64,000 nucleotides of DNA from Eucommia ulmoides (Eukaryota > Streptophyta > Magnoliopsida > Garryales > Eucommiaceae), in the NCBI GenBank assembly GCA_016647705.1, contig CM028329.1, positions 60,219,231-60,283,230 on the forward strand, in the 5' to 3' direction. A program made the position numbers and the translations under genes. The notes under the pieces were generated by a model. That model was not told where the DNA came from and searched no databases. It worked only from the letters and a program-made list of their open reading frames with translations. Below are positions 47,837 through 60,736 of the stretch, piece by piece; position 1 is the first letter of the stretch; every line of letters begins with the position of its first letter.

Positions 47837-48560
47837 AAGTTTTGGAATTTTGAATTGGTAGCTTCATTATTTACATGTTCTTCATTGAAGTTAGAATTTT
47901 TTTAACTACTCATCGTATAGGCAATTAAAACCATACCAACTTAGTTTGGTTCCCCTTTTTTTTTTAAAGTCACACCGGATCTTCTTTTTTTGGGGATGCT
48001 TTTAAAAATCAAGAGAAGAGTGTTTTTAAAAGATAAAAATAAAATATATTAATTGATGAAATTTCGTATGACAACGTTACACTTATTTTTATTTTATGAA
48101 ATTATATTATATTTGAAACATTTATATACTTAATTTTTTTATACTATAATTTTATAAACTTTTTGTTTCTAATATATAATTAAGATATTTTCAATTCTAA
48201 TTTTTTTTGTTAATCATAACTTTAAGTTTATACAAGTAATTTTTAATACTTGTTAATATAGAATAATATATCTATTTTACTAACTTAATAGTCTTTTAAT
48301 ATTTTTACACAAATAATTGTCGAACGCTTGCTTTTCCTGTCAAGATCTACTTTTGATAAATTTATCAACATTTGGTAACTCTTTTTGATTAATAGTTCCA
48401 TTTATACAACTCCTTATCAAAAATTATAGCTAAGGGACAAATTAAGGGTCAGTGAAATTTCTATTTTTCAATACAGTAAAGAATTAGTCATTAAATTGTT
48501 TTGACTTGGCTCTCGTGTAACACAACAAGGATTGTCATTTTTCAAGTCACTTTATTCATT
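47837..48560. other. AT-rich spacer, nothing recognised (C3)
   Basis: Counterpart of 27309-28030. Confidence 0.5.
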
Positions 48561-48564
48561 TATT

Positions 48565-48830
48565 TTGTTAGTGATGGGTGAGTGTTGGATCATTATCATC
48601 TATCATATATTGTTTTCACAATTTTGTTTATTAATTTTTTTTGGTATCCGAAAACCATATTATCTTTCTAGGGTTTTAATATTTATCGACGTCAATTTAT
48701 TTTGTTAGTGATGGGTGAGTGTTGGATCATTATCATCTGTCATATATTGTTTTCACAATTTTAATTTTTTTTTGCGATATCCGACAACCATATTATCTTT
48801 CTAGGGTTTTAATATTTATCTACGTCAATC
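48565..48830. repeat. Tandem duplication, 137-bp period (C3)
   Basis: Units start at 48565 and 48702; one T fewer than in the other copies. Confidence 0.9.
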
Positions 48831-48994
48831 ATATAGATAAAAGCGTCATTCATCATAAGTCATACAGTGCTAGGATAAATTTAAAAAAATAAAATAATAA
48901 TCATCCTGCAAATTCACTTTTTTTTAGTCGACTGCAAAAAAAAATCCTTAAAAAAAATAGATACTCGTTTAATTTATTATTTTTTATTTGATCC

Positions 48995-50165
48995 TTACCT
49001 ATTATAAAATAAAATATAATATTTTATCTTTAGTAAAAATAAAAAATAAAAATTGTACACTTAATTAATTTACTCTTTACCCTCACATATTACAAAACAA
49101 AATAAAAAATTTAACATCACTATTTCAAAGCATGTAAAAATAAAAAAATTCACTAATTGATAAGAAAGTAATTAACGGAATTAGGATTATAAATATATTA
49201 ATAATTATTAAGTTGAATACAATATATATAAATTACTAATAAATAAAATCTAAAAAAATATCCAAAAAATATATAAATGGATGGGTAGATAACATATAAA
49301 GGATAAAAATATAATTGTAATTTTGATATTTTTTTCCCACACTTCAAATCAACCATTTTTCTTTCATTTTCATCCCAAATTTGAGAAGGAAAAAAAGAGA
49401 AGGAAAAATTACATTTTTTTCCATTCCTTTTTCTTTACATTCCATTTTTCTTCCTTACCAAACACAATTTTTATTTTTATTTTTCACCTCTTTTTCTTTT
49501 TATTTTCTCATCCATCCTTTTTTCTACCCAACCAAAAGAAAGGAAAAGAAAAAATAAAAAAATAAATATGAAAAGAAAAAAAATTATGTTTGTGAAAGAA
49601 AAATAATTTTTTTTAGGGTGCGTTTGGTTGTTTAGAAAAGGATAGAAAAGAATGAAAAGGAAAGTAGGATGGAAAATGTTTAAAAAAAATGTTTGTTCTG
49701 TATGGAAATTAGAGGAAAAACAAAATAGGAAGGAAAATGCACAATTTTCCAAACAAATTTTCTTCGCACAAATTTAGGAAGATAATAAAGGAAAATGAGG
49801 GAGAATGAGTAAAATTACAATTATATTCTTAATAATAGAATTTTTAATTTTTTTGATAATATAAAAAGGTAAAATAGTAAATTACATTAACGTAAATTAT
49901 TTTCCTTCCTTTCATTTTCTTTCCTGACTAAACAACACTGGGAAAAATATTTTTTCTTTCACAATCTCATTTTTTTTTTTCCTTTTCCATCCACTCATTT
50001 AGTTGGAGGGATATAAAAGAAAAAAAAAATATAATGTTTTATCTCTAGTAAAGAAAGAAAAAAGTATACACTTAATTAATTTACTATATTACCCTTGCAT
50101 ATTATAAAAAAAAAAATCAAAAAAATCAATATTTTAAATCATATAAAAATAAGCAATTCCCATCC
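48995..50165. mobile_element. Nested MITE cluster (C3)
   Basis: Inner element with inverted ends at about 49616-49942. Confidence 0.55.
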
Positions 50166-50432
50166 CATCCAACCCCCCTCACCCGGGAATCATCCAACTC
50201 AACAAAATTTATGATAGGAAGAAATTTATTACCAAACAATGAGTATCTTTGCCGAATAAAGATCTCCCAACTATTGAAGGAAGGACCAAACAGGTGAAAC
50301 TATTTATTACAACCGAAGTCTGAGGAAATTCCTAACAACATATAGTAGGGCCCCCCAAGATGGTTAGCAACAACCTTTTTTTTTTTTTATTTCCCTTGCA
50401 ACTACCTTTTTTTTGTACTCACTCTTTCGATC

Positions 50433-50448
50433 CTATCTTTATAAACCT
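50433..50448 (+). promoter_or_regulatory. TATA-like box of the DUF247 gene (C3)
   Basis: TATCTTTATAAACC about 65 bp before the ATG at 50508. Confidence 0.45.
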
Positions 50449-50507
50449 CCCTCTCCTCTTCCCTTCACTGCCCCAAAAACACAACAAAACAAAGACCAAG
50501 GGAAAAA

Positions 50508-52314
50508 ATGGAGGACTGGGTTATTTCCATAACCAAACAACTCAACCCCATAACCACAGAACCAAAACCAAAACCCTGCATATACAAAGTACCTGCTTTC
50601 GTTTCTGAGCGCAACCCGAAAGTCTACACTCCCCAGGTTGTCTCCTTTGGCCCTTATCACCACGGCAAAGAACACCTAAAACCCATGGAGGAGCACAAAG
50701 AAAGGGCCCTAATGCATTTCTTGAGGAGATCGCCGAAGGATTTGAAATATATAGTAGACTCATTCTCGGAAGATGTTGAAGATTTGAAAGATACTTACGA
50801 TTCGCTTGATGAAGATTGGAGGAAGGACAACAAAAAATTCTTGAAGCTGATGATAATGGACGGTTGTTTCATGCTGGAGATTCACAGGTTCGCACATATT
50901 CTGAATGATTATGATAAGAACGATCCGATTTTTGGGTATCACGGGCGGATTCACAAAATTCCGTCAATTAGGCGTGATATGTTGTTGATCGAGAATCAGC
51001 TACCGATGAAGGTTCTTTATAAGCTCAATGAGATCCGTGGAGAAGAAAACGAGGTAAAATTCATTCCGTATTAAATATTTTTTAGAAGTATTGGTTACGT
51101 ACTCATTTTTAGATCGACAAAAAACAAGTTTAGATTGCATACCAAGCATATTTATAAAGCTGATATTTTCCTCAAATATATGGGGCCGGGTTAACTCAGT
51201 ATATCCATATATGGAAATGCTAATTATAGACTTAATATATGGTCAAAATACTTCCAACCTTCACTACAGAGTATTATTTAACATTCAAATGACAAGTTTT
51301 CATCGCATTTATTTAGCTTCAAATTACAAAATTCAACATCACTCCATTGATGCAGAAAAACGAGGATGTCATCAATAGAGTCCTCGAATTTTGCATGGAC
51401 GACCCTCCGTCCCCAAACATGGGCAAATGCTTGCACGTTCTGGATGTGTTTGAAAAAGGCTTGTTCTCAATTAAGGAATCAGAACCAAAAGATGACGAAT
51501 CAGAACCAATGGATGTGTTTAAAAAAGGCTCGTTCTCAATCAAGGAATCAGAACCAAAAGATGACGAATCAGTACCAAATGATGACGAATCAGAACCAAA
51601 CGACGACGAATCAGTACCAAACGATGACGAATCTGACCATATCTTAATACCTTCGGTGAGAGAGATGAACGAGGCCGGCATAAGATTCGAGAGATTCAAG
51701 CAAACCAAAAACCGATGCCTCATCGACGTATCATTCGAAAAGGGAGTTTTAACGCTACCCACATTTAGTATAGATGACGACACCGAATCCATGTATTTGA
51801 ACATGATAGCATTTGAGCGTTGCCATGTGGGTGCTGGCAATCAGGTGAGCCTTTTATAGAAGCTATTGTTTGTCTTGGAGACGTTTGTTTAGTTTTTTCT
51901 GTTCCTATTCCAAGAAATTTAGAATAAACACTCTTGGTTATGCCACCGCAGGTGTCCTCGTACATTTACTTCATGGATAACCTAATCGATGATGCTGTGG
52001 ACATCAACCTCCTGCGAACGAAAAAAATCATTCAGAATTTCATAGGAAGCGACGAAGAAGCTGCGAATATGATTAACACAATGTCAAAGCAAGTGGGAAC
52101 AGATTTCCACGGGGGCAGACTACTTGAGGTCCAAACGAAGATCAACGAGTACTGCAACCATAGGAGGCACAGGTGGCGGGCAAATCTCATCCACAGATTA
52201 GACACATACTTCACCAATCCATGGACTCTTATCTCTGTATTGGCGGCAATTTTCCTCTTTGCTTTAACCATAACTCAGACTGTTTACAGCATCCTTGACT
52301 ATTACAACAACTGA
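50508..52314 (+). CDS. DUF247 (UPF0481) family membrane protein, three exons (C3)
   Basis: Second intact copy of the gene at 29983. Exons 50508-51053, 51356-51844 and 51952-52314 have exactly the same lengths (546, 489 and 363 bp) and splice signals, and give the same 465-residue product as far as I can compare by eye. The few differences fall in intron 1, which is 3 bp longer here. Indels confined to the intron with none in the exons fit a functional gene, though recent duplication alone could also explain it. A truncated copia element follows 52 bp after the stop. As a DUF247 protein with one C-terminal helix it is expected in a membrane; its partner and role cannot be inferred from this window. 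Confidence 0.9.
51476..51635 (+). repeat. Acidic coding repeat in DUF247 exon 2 (C3)
   Basis: Same repeat tract as in copy 2, encoding SEPKDDES and SxPNDDE units. Confidence 0.8.
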
Positions 52315-52366
52315 ATATGGCAATTACTCCCAAATAGCGGGTGTAATTTGTTATTTGTCTGATTTA

Positions 52367-52532
52367 TGTTAATGTATTTATGTATTATATGGGCTTAGTC
52401 CACGTGGCTCATTAGGGCAAAACCCTAGCCCTCTCTTCCTCTATAAATATGTGTATATCGTTGTATTATAGTTGTATCACCTTTCATAATATCAATTCAT
52501 GAATCTTCTCTCACTTCTCAATTATCTTAACA
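52367..52532 (+). mobile_element. Copia 5' LTR, 166 bp (C3)
   Basis: TGTTAA to TTAACA, then the primer-binding site at 52533-52545. G-box at 52401-52406 and TATAAAT at 52442-52448. Confidence 0.88.
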
Positions 52533-54725
52533 TGGTATCAAGAGCAAGTCGTTTTTGGACCTATTCTCCCTAAAATTTCTGCAACCTTAAAGCTTCCGCC
52601 GCCGCCACTGCCCTTATTCTCCTGAGACTTTCGTCGCTACTGTAGGCTTAATTCTTTTTCCGGTATCAACAACCATCACACCACCATCTTCGTCTTGCAG
52701 AGACGAACATAACGCCACCAAAATCACCGCCACCTGAGATCACACGCGCTCTCACGCGCCGTCAACAGCCTGTAGTACCACCACCTTTCGCTGTCTCTGA
52801 TTTTGGGATCTACAGCCTCAACCAGGACTCCAAATCAATCTCACAATATACTATCAGAACCATCTCGACGAGACGATTCGAACTACCCAAAAATATTTCA
52901 ATTCTGCCATTGCACGCGCTCTCATGTGCCGCTCAAAGTGTCGGCTCCCTATTCGCGTTAGATCCATGCGCCTTGTTCAGCCCAGCTATGCCACGTCAGC
53001 CCTAATCCAGTCAGCAACCCAATTATCACCACGTCAGCGCCACGTTGACTGCCACATCATCCGTTGACCACCACGTCAGCGCCACATCACCGGTTCTTCT
53101 AAGGTACTTCTCTTTGACGGGTTCAGGCGTTTTTAGATCGGTTTTTTGTAAAGTTGGACCGGTTTTTTGTAAAGTTGGACCGGTTTCTGGGGTTTTTCGA
53201 TGTTCTAATTCTGTTTCTAGGCTCCGTTTTGTGATTTGAGGATCACAATATATACTTCCTTTTATATTTATGTGGTTTCTACACCGGTTCACCTACCTCT
53301 TTCCGTCTATGGCTGAATTGGATTTACCCTGAGTTATCACTACTCTTGTGGATGAATCTACTTATGTTGTGTGGGCTCAAGAAATGTCTGGTTTCCTCCG
53401 TGGACAAAAATTGTGGCGTTACGTGACTGGAGATATTACTGAACCCAAGAAGAAAGATGACGAAGATGCCAACAAATATATTGACCGTCTAGAGGATTGG
53501 GATAACAAAAATCACCAGATTCTCACATGGTTCCATGCCACCATTATCCCGGAGATCAAACTTCAATTTGGTACTCTTCATACAGCAAAAGAAGCTTGGG
53601 ATCTTTTCTAACAACACTACACCAGGGCAGATCTTTCAAATCGGTATCGTCTTCTTTCTACTCTTCATAACATGCGCCAAGAATCTGGGTAATCTGTCAA
53701 CAGTTTTCTATCTCAAATGACTGCCGTGTAGAATCAGTTAGCTCTCATTGAGCCAACCTGGGAATGCACAAACGACGCTGATGTTCATGGAAAGTACCGC
53801 ACTGAGACATACATTATGCAATTCCTGATAGGCTTAAGAGAGGAATTTGAGCCTGTACGAGCTTCAATCCTACACCGGGGCACGATACCTTCCCTAAACA
53901 ACGTCCTTTCTGATCTATTCAGTGAGGAAACTTGTCTTGCCACATTACAATGATCTCATACAGATATTGCCCTTGCAGCACCAGTCGCTCCTGCATCACC
54001 AGTTGCTCTTGCCACACCAAGTGCAAAGGCCAAGTCATCCCAAAAGCCCTTATACTGCAGGTATTGTCATTCACAAGGGCATGAATTGCTCAAATGCCCT
54101 TCTCGTCTGTGTAAAGTCTGCAGAGAACCAGGTTACTACCTTGAAGACTGTCCTAAACTTCCATATGAGAATCAATCAAATGGGAATCCATATCGCTCTC
54201 GAGGTTCTCGTAATCGGTTCTATTCTAAGCCAAGGAATGCTGCTACTGTAGCCACTGATGCTACACCAACTTCATCCAGCTCTTCACCTGATTGGAGTAG
54301 TATCTGTACCGTGCTTACTGAGACTCTAAATAAAATTGGTAACAATATAGCCATGTCAGCTACACCAGATACATCTCGATGGTATTTTGATTCTGCCTAT
54401 TGGAATCACATGACTTCTGATACCTCTATCTTTTCCTCTAAAACCCGTGATGAGCATGCACTTACTATTCACACTGCCAATGGATCAAATATGTTGGTTA
54501 GCCACACTGAACATGTTGATAGCTCTCATTTGTCTCTCCCTGACACATATTTGGTTCATAATCTTACGCTTAATCTTATATCTGTTAGACAACTATGTGA
54601 TCTTGGACTTGACTTGTACTTTTCTTCTACTGGTTGTCGTGTGCAGGACCCTAAGACAGGAAAACTCCTTGGATCCGGCCGTAAAGTTAGACGCCTCTTT
54701 GAGCTCACTCACCTCCAAGTCCCAT
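52533..54725 (+). pseudogene. Truncated Ty1/copia gag-protease remnant (C3)
   Basis: Same remnant as in copy 2, with the same early stop after the ATG at 53309 and the same frame break near 53611. Here the second half reads through in one frame to 54787: CCHC knuckle 54056-54097, variant knuckle 54110-54151, the DSAYWNHMTSD region near 54380, and the pre-integrase-like part to FELTHLQV. Coding similarity then stops. The longer frame relative to copy 2 rests on single-base homopolymer differences. Confidence 0.85.
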
Positions 54726-54892
54726 TTTCAATTTCTATTCTTAATTTTATATTCTCAATTTTTGTTCTCAAATTTTTTGTTCTTTAATTTTCAGTTTCTG
54801 TTCTCAATTTTTTGTTCTTTAATGTTCTATTTCTATTTTCTAATTTTTGTTACTGTTCTCAAATTTCTGTTTCTGTTCTCTAATTTTTGGAT
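54724..54892. repeat. Pyrimidine-rich degenerate repeat at the copia break (C3)
   Basis: Counterpart of 34195-34365. Confidence 0.7.
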
Positions 54893-55170
54893 TGGGCTGG
54901 GATCAACGATGATTTTTTTTTTTTGTAATTTTAGTTTTGATTCAATTGGGCTGGACTTGATTCCAGCCCATTTAAAATGAAATCCCATTTTCTTGGTTTT
55001 CATTCCAATGGAATCACAAAAGTGATTCAATTGGAGAACCAAACAACGAAATAGCAATCAAGGGCGGAATGCGATTCCATTCCGCCTCCGATTCCGTCCA
55101 ACCAAACATGCCGTAAGTGTTTTGGCGTCACTGATATAAGTTATCTTGCGATTCATAATCAATATTTCAG
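54893..55170. other. Flank left of the SIRE-like LTR (C3)
   Basis: Counterpart of 34366-34639; no gene. Confidence 0.5.
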
Positions 55171-56152
55171 TGTTATATTCCAAGCTTTTGTTTTTAATTG
55201 TGATTTTATATTATTATTGCTTACTTGGATATAAAATCTTTGTGAAATCGTTTTTGAACTTTAAAGAGTATAAAAATTATTTTAAAACGATTTTTGCAAT
55301 AATCTGATTACGTGCTTATTTTTTTGCTACCCATATTTATTATAATCAGATTTTGTATTCCTCTCGTAATATTCTATCATTAGTAAATTCAAGACATTAA
55401 TCGAGTTAAATTGATTTGAGGTGGTAAAAGCTCCGAGTGGGAAGAAATTCATTAATTATTGTAATTGGTGAGTTTGTGCGGATTAGATACTATTGGGAGT
55501 ATCTAATCAGAGGTAGCTTGAGTTTCGATCTCTTCCGGTAAAGAGATTGATGTTTAATCTTTACCTATTGTATAGAAATGTTAGGTTACTCTTTTCTCTT
55601 GAAAAGAGTTAGGCTTGATTCTTCTTGATTATAATTAAATTGGTGTGATTTGTAACGGTTTCATCCTTGCCGGTGAAAATGATACTTGGAGTGTTTTTTG
55701 TGAGGTTTGATTCTTAGCCTGGGAAAAGAATTAGGTTAGTCGTTAGCCTGAAAAAAGATAAGATTCTTCTTTAACCTGTAAAAAGGGAATTGTAAAAGTT
55801 GATTATGAGTCTGTAAAAGAATCATTGTGTAAAGGTTTTATTCCTACCTGTTGAAGGAATCAAGTGGTTTAGTGGGTGCGAATCTCCGTTGGGCTCGGAA
55901 GATTGGATTAGTCAAGAATAGCTTGGTAAACCAGGATATATTCTTGTGTGCTGCATTATTACTTTATTTATGTTCCTGTTGTTTGGGTGTGCACTTAGAA
56001 TTAATAACACTTATCCGATGCATTATAAAAATAATAATTGATTTAGGATTAAATTAATTATTTGATAATTCAAGTGTTGAAAGATAAGAATTTTGCTTAA
56101 ATTTTTATAACTACCCAATTCACCCCACCTCTTGAGTATCACTGGGCCAACA
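55171..56152 (+). mobile_element. Solo LTR, copia (SIRE-like) (C3)
   Basis: 982 bp, TGTTATATTCC to GGGCCAACA; hairpin run at about 55525-55865. Confidence 0.6.
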
Positions 56153-57656
56153 AATACAGACAATAAATGTTAGAAACTAAAAACTAACATTTAATTAATT
56201 GACAAATAATTTAAGAGTCTTAAATTAGGGAGTTCCTTAATTTAACAAATAATAAAATGAAAACAAATTAAAAATGACAAAAAATTAACTGTTATAAATT
56301 TAAGAATTGCCTCAACTGACCACCACCAACAATTCTATCAGTCAACAACACTATCTCATAGCTGTAATGCTCAAGTGATTCAAATTTTCAAGCACCAATG
56401 AAATAATTCAAAGCAAAACTATTTTGAAATACTATATAAGCCTTGTTTAACTGATTTTCTTAATTTCTTTGGGTATATTCCCCTTTGTATACCTAAATAA
56501 CGACGCACTAATTTCAATAGTGAAGGTCTTGATGTGAAAGATAAAACAAGCTCCAATCCTCTATACATGCAAAAACAATCATCCTACCAACCACATCATA
56601 AATACCTGATGCTGAGTGAGGAGAGCCACTAGTGAACAAAGTTGCAAAGTAGCAGGGCAGCAAAAGAGTCCATGAAGCAAAGAAGGAAGCAACGATTGTG
56701 ACGAAGGATGAAGGCTGAATGATGTTGTGTTGCTGCAATGAAGGTGACGATGGAGGGAAGAATGAAGAGAACAGTTAAGTCCCAAATTAGGGCTTTGAAT
56801 GTTGGCTTGAATTGAATGAATCGAAAGCTGCTGAGGAAATATGTTCTTAAAATTCACATTGCGTACCCTTTAATTAATTTAAATTTGTTACTTTTTAACT
56901 TTTTGAAATATTAAGCATGATTCCGTCATATCCCCTTAACGTGTCCAAGCGTATCCATGACATGTCCAATTTAAAATTTATTTATTTTTATTCTATGAGA
57001 CACCCTGATACATATCCCGTCATACCCTCTGTGTATATGCGTACGGCGATCTTCAAGAAAGTATCCGTGCTTGCTAATTAAGGTTCTTGTTTGGCTGATG
57101 GATTTTCTATTTTGCCATATTGCACTTTCAGAAATTTTGTTTTGAGTTCTGAAATGACAACGTTTGGGAACTGTAAATCCAGGGATCCAATTGCAGTAAT
57201 ATTATATTTATTAGGCAAAGTTTCAATGATTATTTCATATTCCACTAATCAGCAGAAATCCCAATGGATCAGGATGAAAATTGATGTTACCATACCTAGC
57301 GTTTTCTGTTTTCCAACAGAGCTAGTGTTCAACAGATTCTTAAGCATGACACTAAACAGGAGAGCTAGTGTTCAACAGAAAGCTACGTAGAAATAAACTA
57401 GCTATGTAGAATTATGATTCACATCTGTTCATATTTAAACTCTACAAAGGGAAATAGATCATAAAATCCTATTTGAAGCTGTAACTCAGGAATCTTCATG
57501 AGTCCTTTCTATTATTATTTTTTTAAATGTATGTTTTTCACCAAAATCAGTGATGACTGCTTTCAGATTTTTCGCTCTCCATATTGGAATGCACAATGAA
57601 TCGCTTCCATCTAAAGTCAGATTCAGAAATGGAAAACCGTCTAGCTAATATGTTGG
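56153..57656. other. Low-copy-looking sequence without a clear gene (C3)
   Basis: Counterpart of 15107-16606; overlapping minus-strand frames at 56514-56857 without recognisable family. Confidence 0.4.
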
Positions 57657-57811
57657 AAACCCTAACCCTAATTTCAACTCTTCAATTCTGTGCTACCTAA
57701 AAAACGCAAACAGAGAATACAACAATGGCGATTCATTTAGCAACAAATCTTACCTGTTTGTTCTGCAACTACCTAATTTGTCTTCAATCGCAAGCGATGA
57801 TGATCCCGTAG
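57657..57811 (+). other. Orphan gene-start-like segment (C3)
   Basis: Telo-box at 57657-57671, ATG at 57725, stop at 57811. Confidence 0.35.
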
Positions 57812-58041
57812 CGAAGAATGAATGCTTTAGAAAATCCGCATAGATAGAGAACCTTGATTTAAAAAAGGTAGAAATTATTTATGAAACCGATAAATTTGTG
57901 ATGATGCAACACATAGTTCCTCCAATCTTTCAGATCAACTGGCCAGGAAATAATTAGACTCAAACAATCTTCTCTGGACTTCTCTCGAAGCAATTCAGAT
58001 TTTTATTTTTATTTTTATTATTTTTTCTGTTATATTTTTGT

Positions 58042-58262
58042 TGGGTTAATAGCACTTTACCCGTGGTTTAGCTGATTGCACTTACCCCTGTATTAGTACT
58101 TACCTCCCTGTAATCTTGATTCAGGTGTATTTACCCTCCATATCAAGAAAATAAGTGGTTTGAAAACCTAACCGCATGAGGGGTAAGTGGTGATTTTCAA
58201 ACTACATAGGAGAAAAATATAAATTGGTCAAACCACGGAAAGGGGCAAAGTGCTATTAACCC
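58042..58262. mobile_element. MITE, 221 bp, with 9-bp target duplication (C3)
   Basis: TATTTTTGT at 58033-58041 and 58263-58271. Confidence 0.8.
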
Positions 58263-58428
58263 TATTTTTGTATATGTTTACATCTCTTTTGGGAAAAAAA
58301 AAAATATTGAAAAGTGGAAAGAGAGAGAGAGTGCATTTTTCAAGACATTTTAGTGAATTTTTACATATTTTTTAAATTTTTTTCATATATCAAATAAAAA
58401 TAATGAATGGCACCACTTAAAAATAAAT

Positions 58429-59133
58429 AGATACGATATAAATTAATTAAATTAGAATTTGTTGTCTTACAAAAATTGATAAAATTAATCCTAATTTATG
58501 GTTATTTGTTTGTTATTTCATAATATATTAGTAAAAGTTAATTTATAAAAATATTGTTTTATCTAATTTTTTATAGTAAATTTATATGAAAAAAAATAGA
58601 GAAACTCTCATTTTTATTATTAAAATAGGTCACTACTTGCAAGCTTATATTGAAAAAACGCTGCTTATATATTTATTATTTATGATAAATTCAAATACAT
58701 ATTCTCTCACTACATCAACAACAACATAATAAATAGGGGGAATATAAATGTTGTTATCCAACAATAATGTTAATAACAACATAATGAATAAAGAGATGCA
58801 AATGTTGATTTACAACAACAATGTCAACAACAATAATATAATGAATGAGAGATGTAAATTTTATTGTACAAACAAACAATTTTCATATACCAATTAGGCA
58901 TTTTTCTAAACTTAAATGGTCACATGAGAATAAGAATGAATAAGTAATGGGTCTTGGAGTCTATTATAAAATACCATATTTATATTTGGTATTTATAAAT
59001 TGTCACTAAAATTATACATCCGCTCTCGAACATTGCTAGCAAAATAACCAAATAATATATTTATGTTTCATATTTCAATATTAAGAATTTTTTTTTTTTT
59101 TTACGCCTGCACAATGTACAAGTCTAAAACTAG
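58429..59133 (+). mobile_element. Helitron-like element, plus strand (C3)
   Basis: 3' end CTAG at 59130-59133. Confidence 0.55.
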
Positions 59134-59268
59134 TAAAAAGAGAAAACTTGAGATGTAGCGCGACGTCAAAAATAAAAAAAGGGGTTGCCATCATTTTTCA
59201 CGCATAAAATTCGTGGAAGGAGAGACAACAAGGGGTTAATTTTGGGTCGATTTCACTATATATTAAAA

Positions 59269-60736
59269 CTAGTTTTTGACCCGCACATTGTGCGGTAAAA
59301 AAAATTAGAAGTAGTTACTGAGCAATTTTGTTTTGCGGTAGAAATTACTGAATGAACCCAAGAAGTTTAGTTTGCACTAATCAGTCCTCCTGATAATTTG
59401 AGGACAAATTTGCCCCTATTAAATGAGCAGTTACATCTCATATCTTGCGATTTAACTTTATTAATGAATTTGCATCTTCCATACTTGTTGTCACCCCTAA
59501 CAACGTTGAACAAAATATGGTAACAAATTACCAATGAAATTGAAAACAAAACATATAATTTCTCCCAATTGTTATTGTTGTTCAATGATTTTTTTACACT
59601 ACAATAATCTATAAATCATAATCTTCAAAATGAGATATTAATTTTTTTTGAGTTCTAGATTAGGATACACGCAAATATTATACATAACATTAACTGTAAT
59701 ATGAATATTATGTATAACATTACTATAATTTGTGTGCCTTGTGAGTGATGATTATAACATCCAAGGTAATATAAATAACATCAAATAATGTTGATAATAG
59801 CACAAATTATATTAATGTCTTGAATGTAATATGACTAAATGATAAAAGTGGTTTGGATATTGAATGTAACACTCAACTGTATTTTGATAATATATAAGAC
59901 TGTGTTAATTGTAATACGGATGTGAAAACTGAAAAATTCTAGAAGTACCATGTTGAATGTAACATGAATGTATGAATCTGAAACTGATGAAAAAAATAGT
60001 GAATATAATATCTTTTTGAAGATCTTATTCGGACGAATCTAAATATATAATTAGATCGTGAAAAAAATGTGTGCAATAACAGTTATTTTGATTTTAATAA
60101 AATATTTTTGTGTGAAACTTATATATGAAAATTTCAATCATGCATGGGCAAATTAGGCATTCCAATTTTCGCGTATTAAAAAATTGGGACTAGATAGTTC
60201 GAACTTTTTTGGACAACACGATTGTTTGGTTCAAACTTAAACACTTAGAATCAATTGGTAATTACATTCTTAATTTAGGTTCACTTAGTAATTTTTTCAA
60301 AAAATTATAGTAAATTTTTAATATTAAAGTATGAAACACATAAGTATCATTTGGTTACTTTAGTAACAATATCTGGGAGCCGATGATTAAATTTTAATAA
60401 GTAATTACGTCATCTTATAAATAAAAAAAATAATTATACTATTAAAAATTATATAAATAATCACAAAAGTGAAATAATATTTTTATAAATTAATTTTTAT
60501 TAATATACTATAAAATAACAAACTTTAGCATCAATATTATCAATTTTTACAAGTCAACGAATTCTAATTTAATTAATTTATATCGTATCTACTTTCTTTT
60601 ATAAATTAGGATTCATTTTATCAATTTTTGCAAGTCAACAAATTCTAATTTAATTAATTTATATTATATTTACTTTCTTTTGGGGTGGGATATTTTTTTA
60701 ATCAAAGTTATTTTTTAAGCAATTTAAAATGTGCAC
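59269..60736 (-). mobile_element. Helitron-like element, minus strand (C3)
   Basis: Terminal CTAG at 59269-59272, hairpin at 59281-59295 (plus-strand coordinates). Confidence 0.65.
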
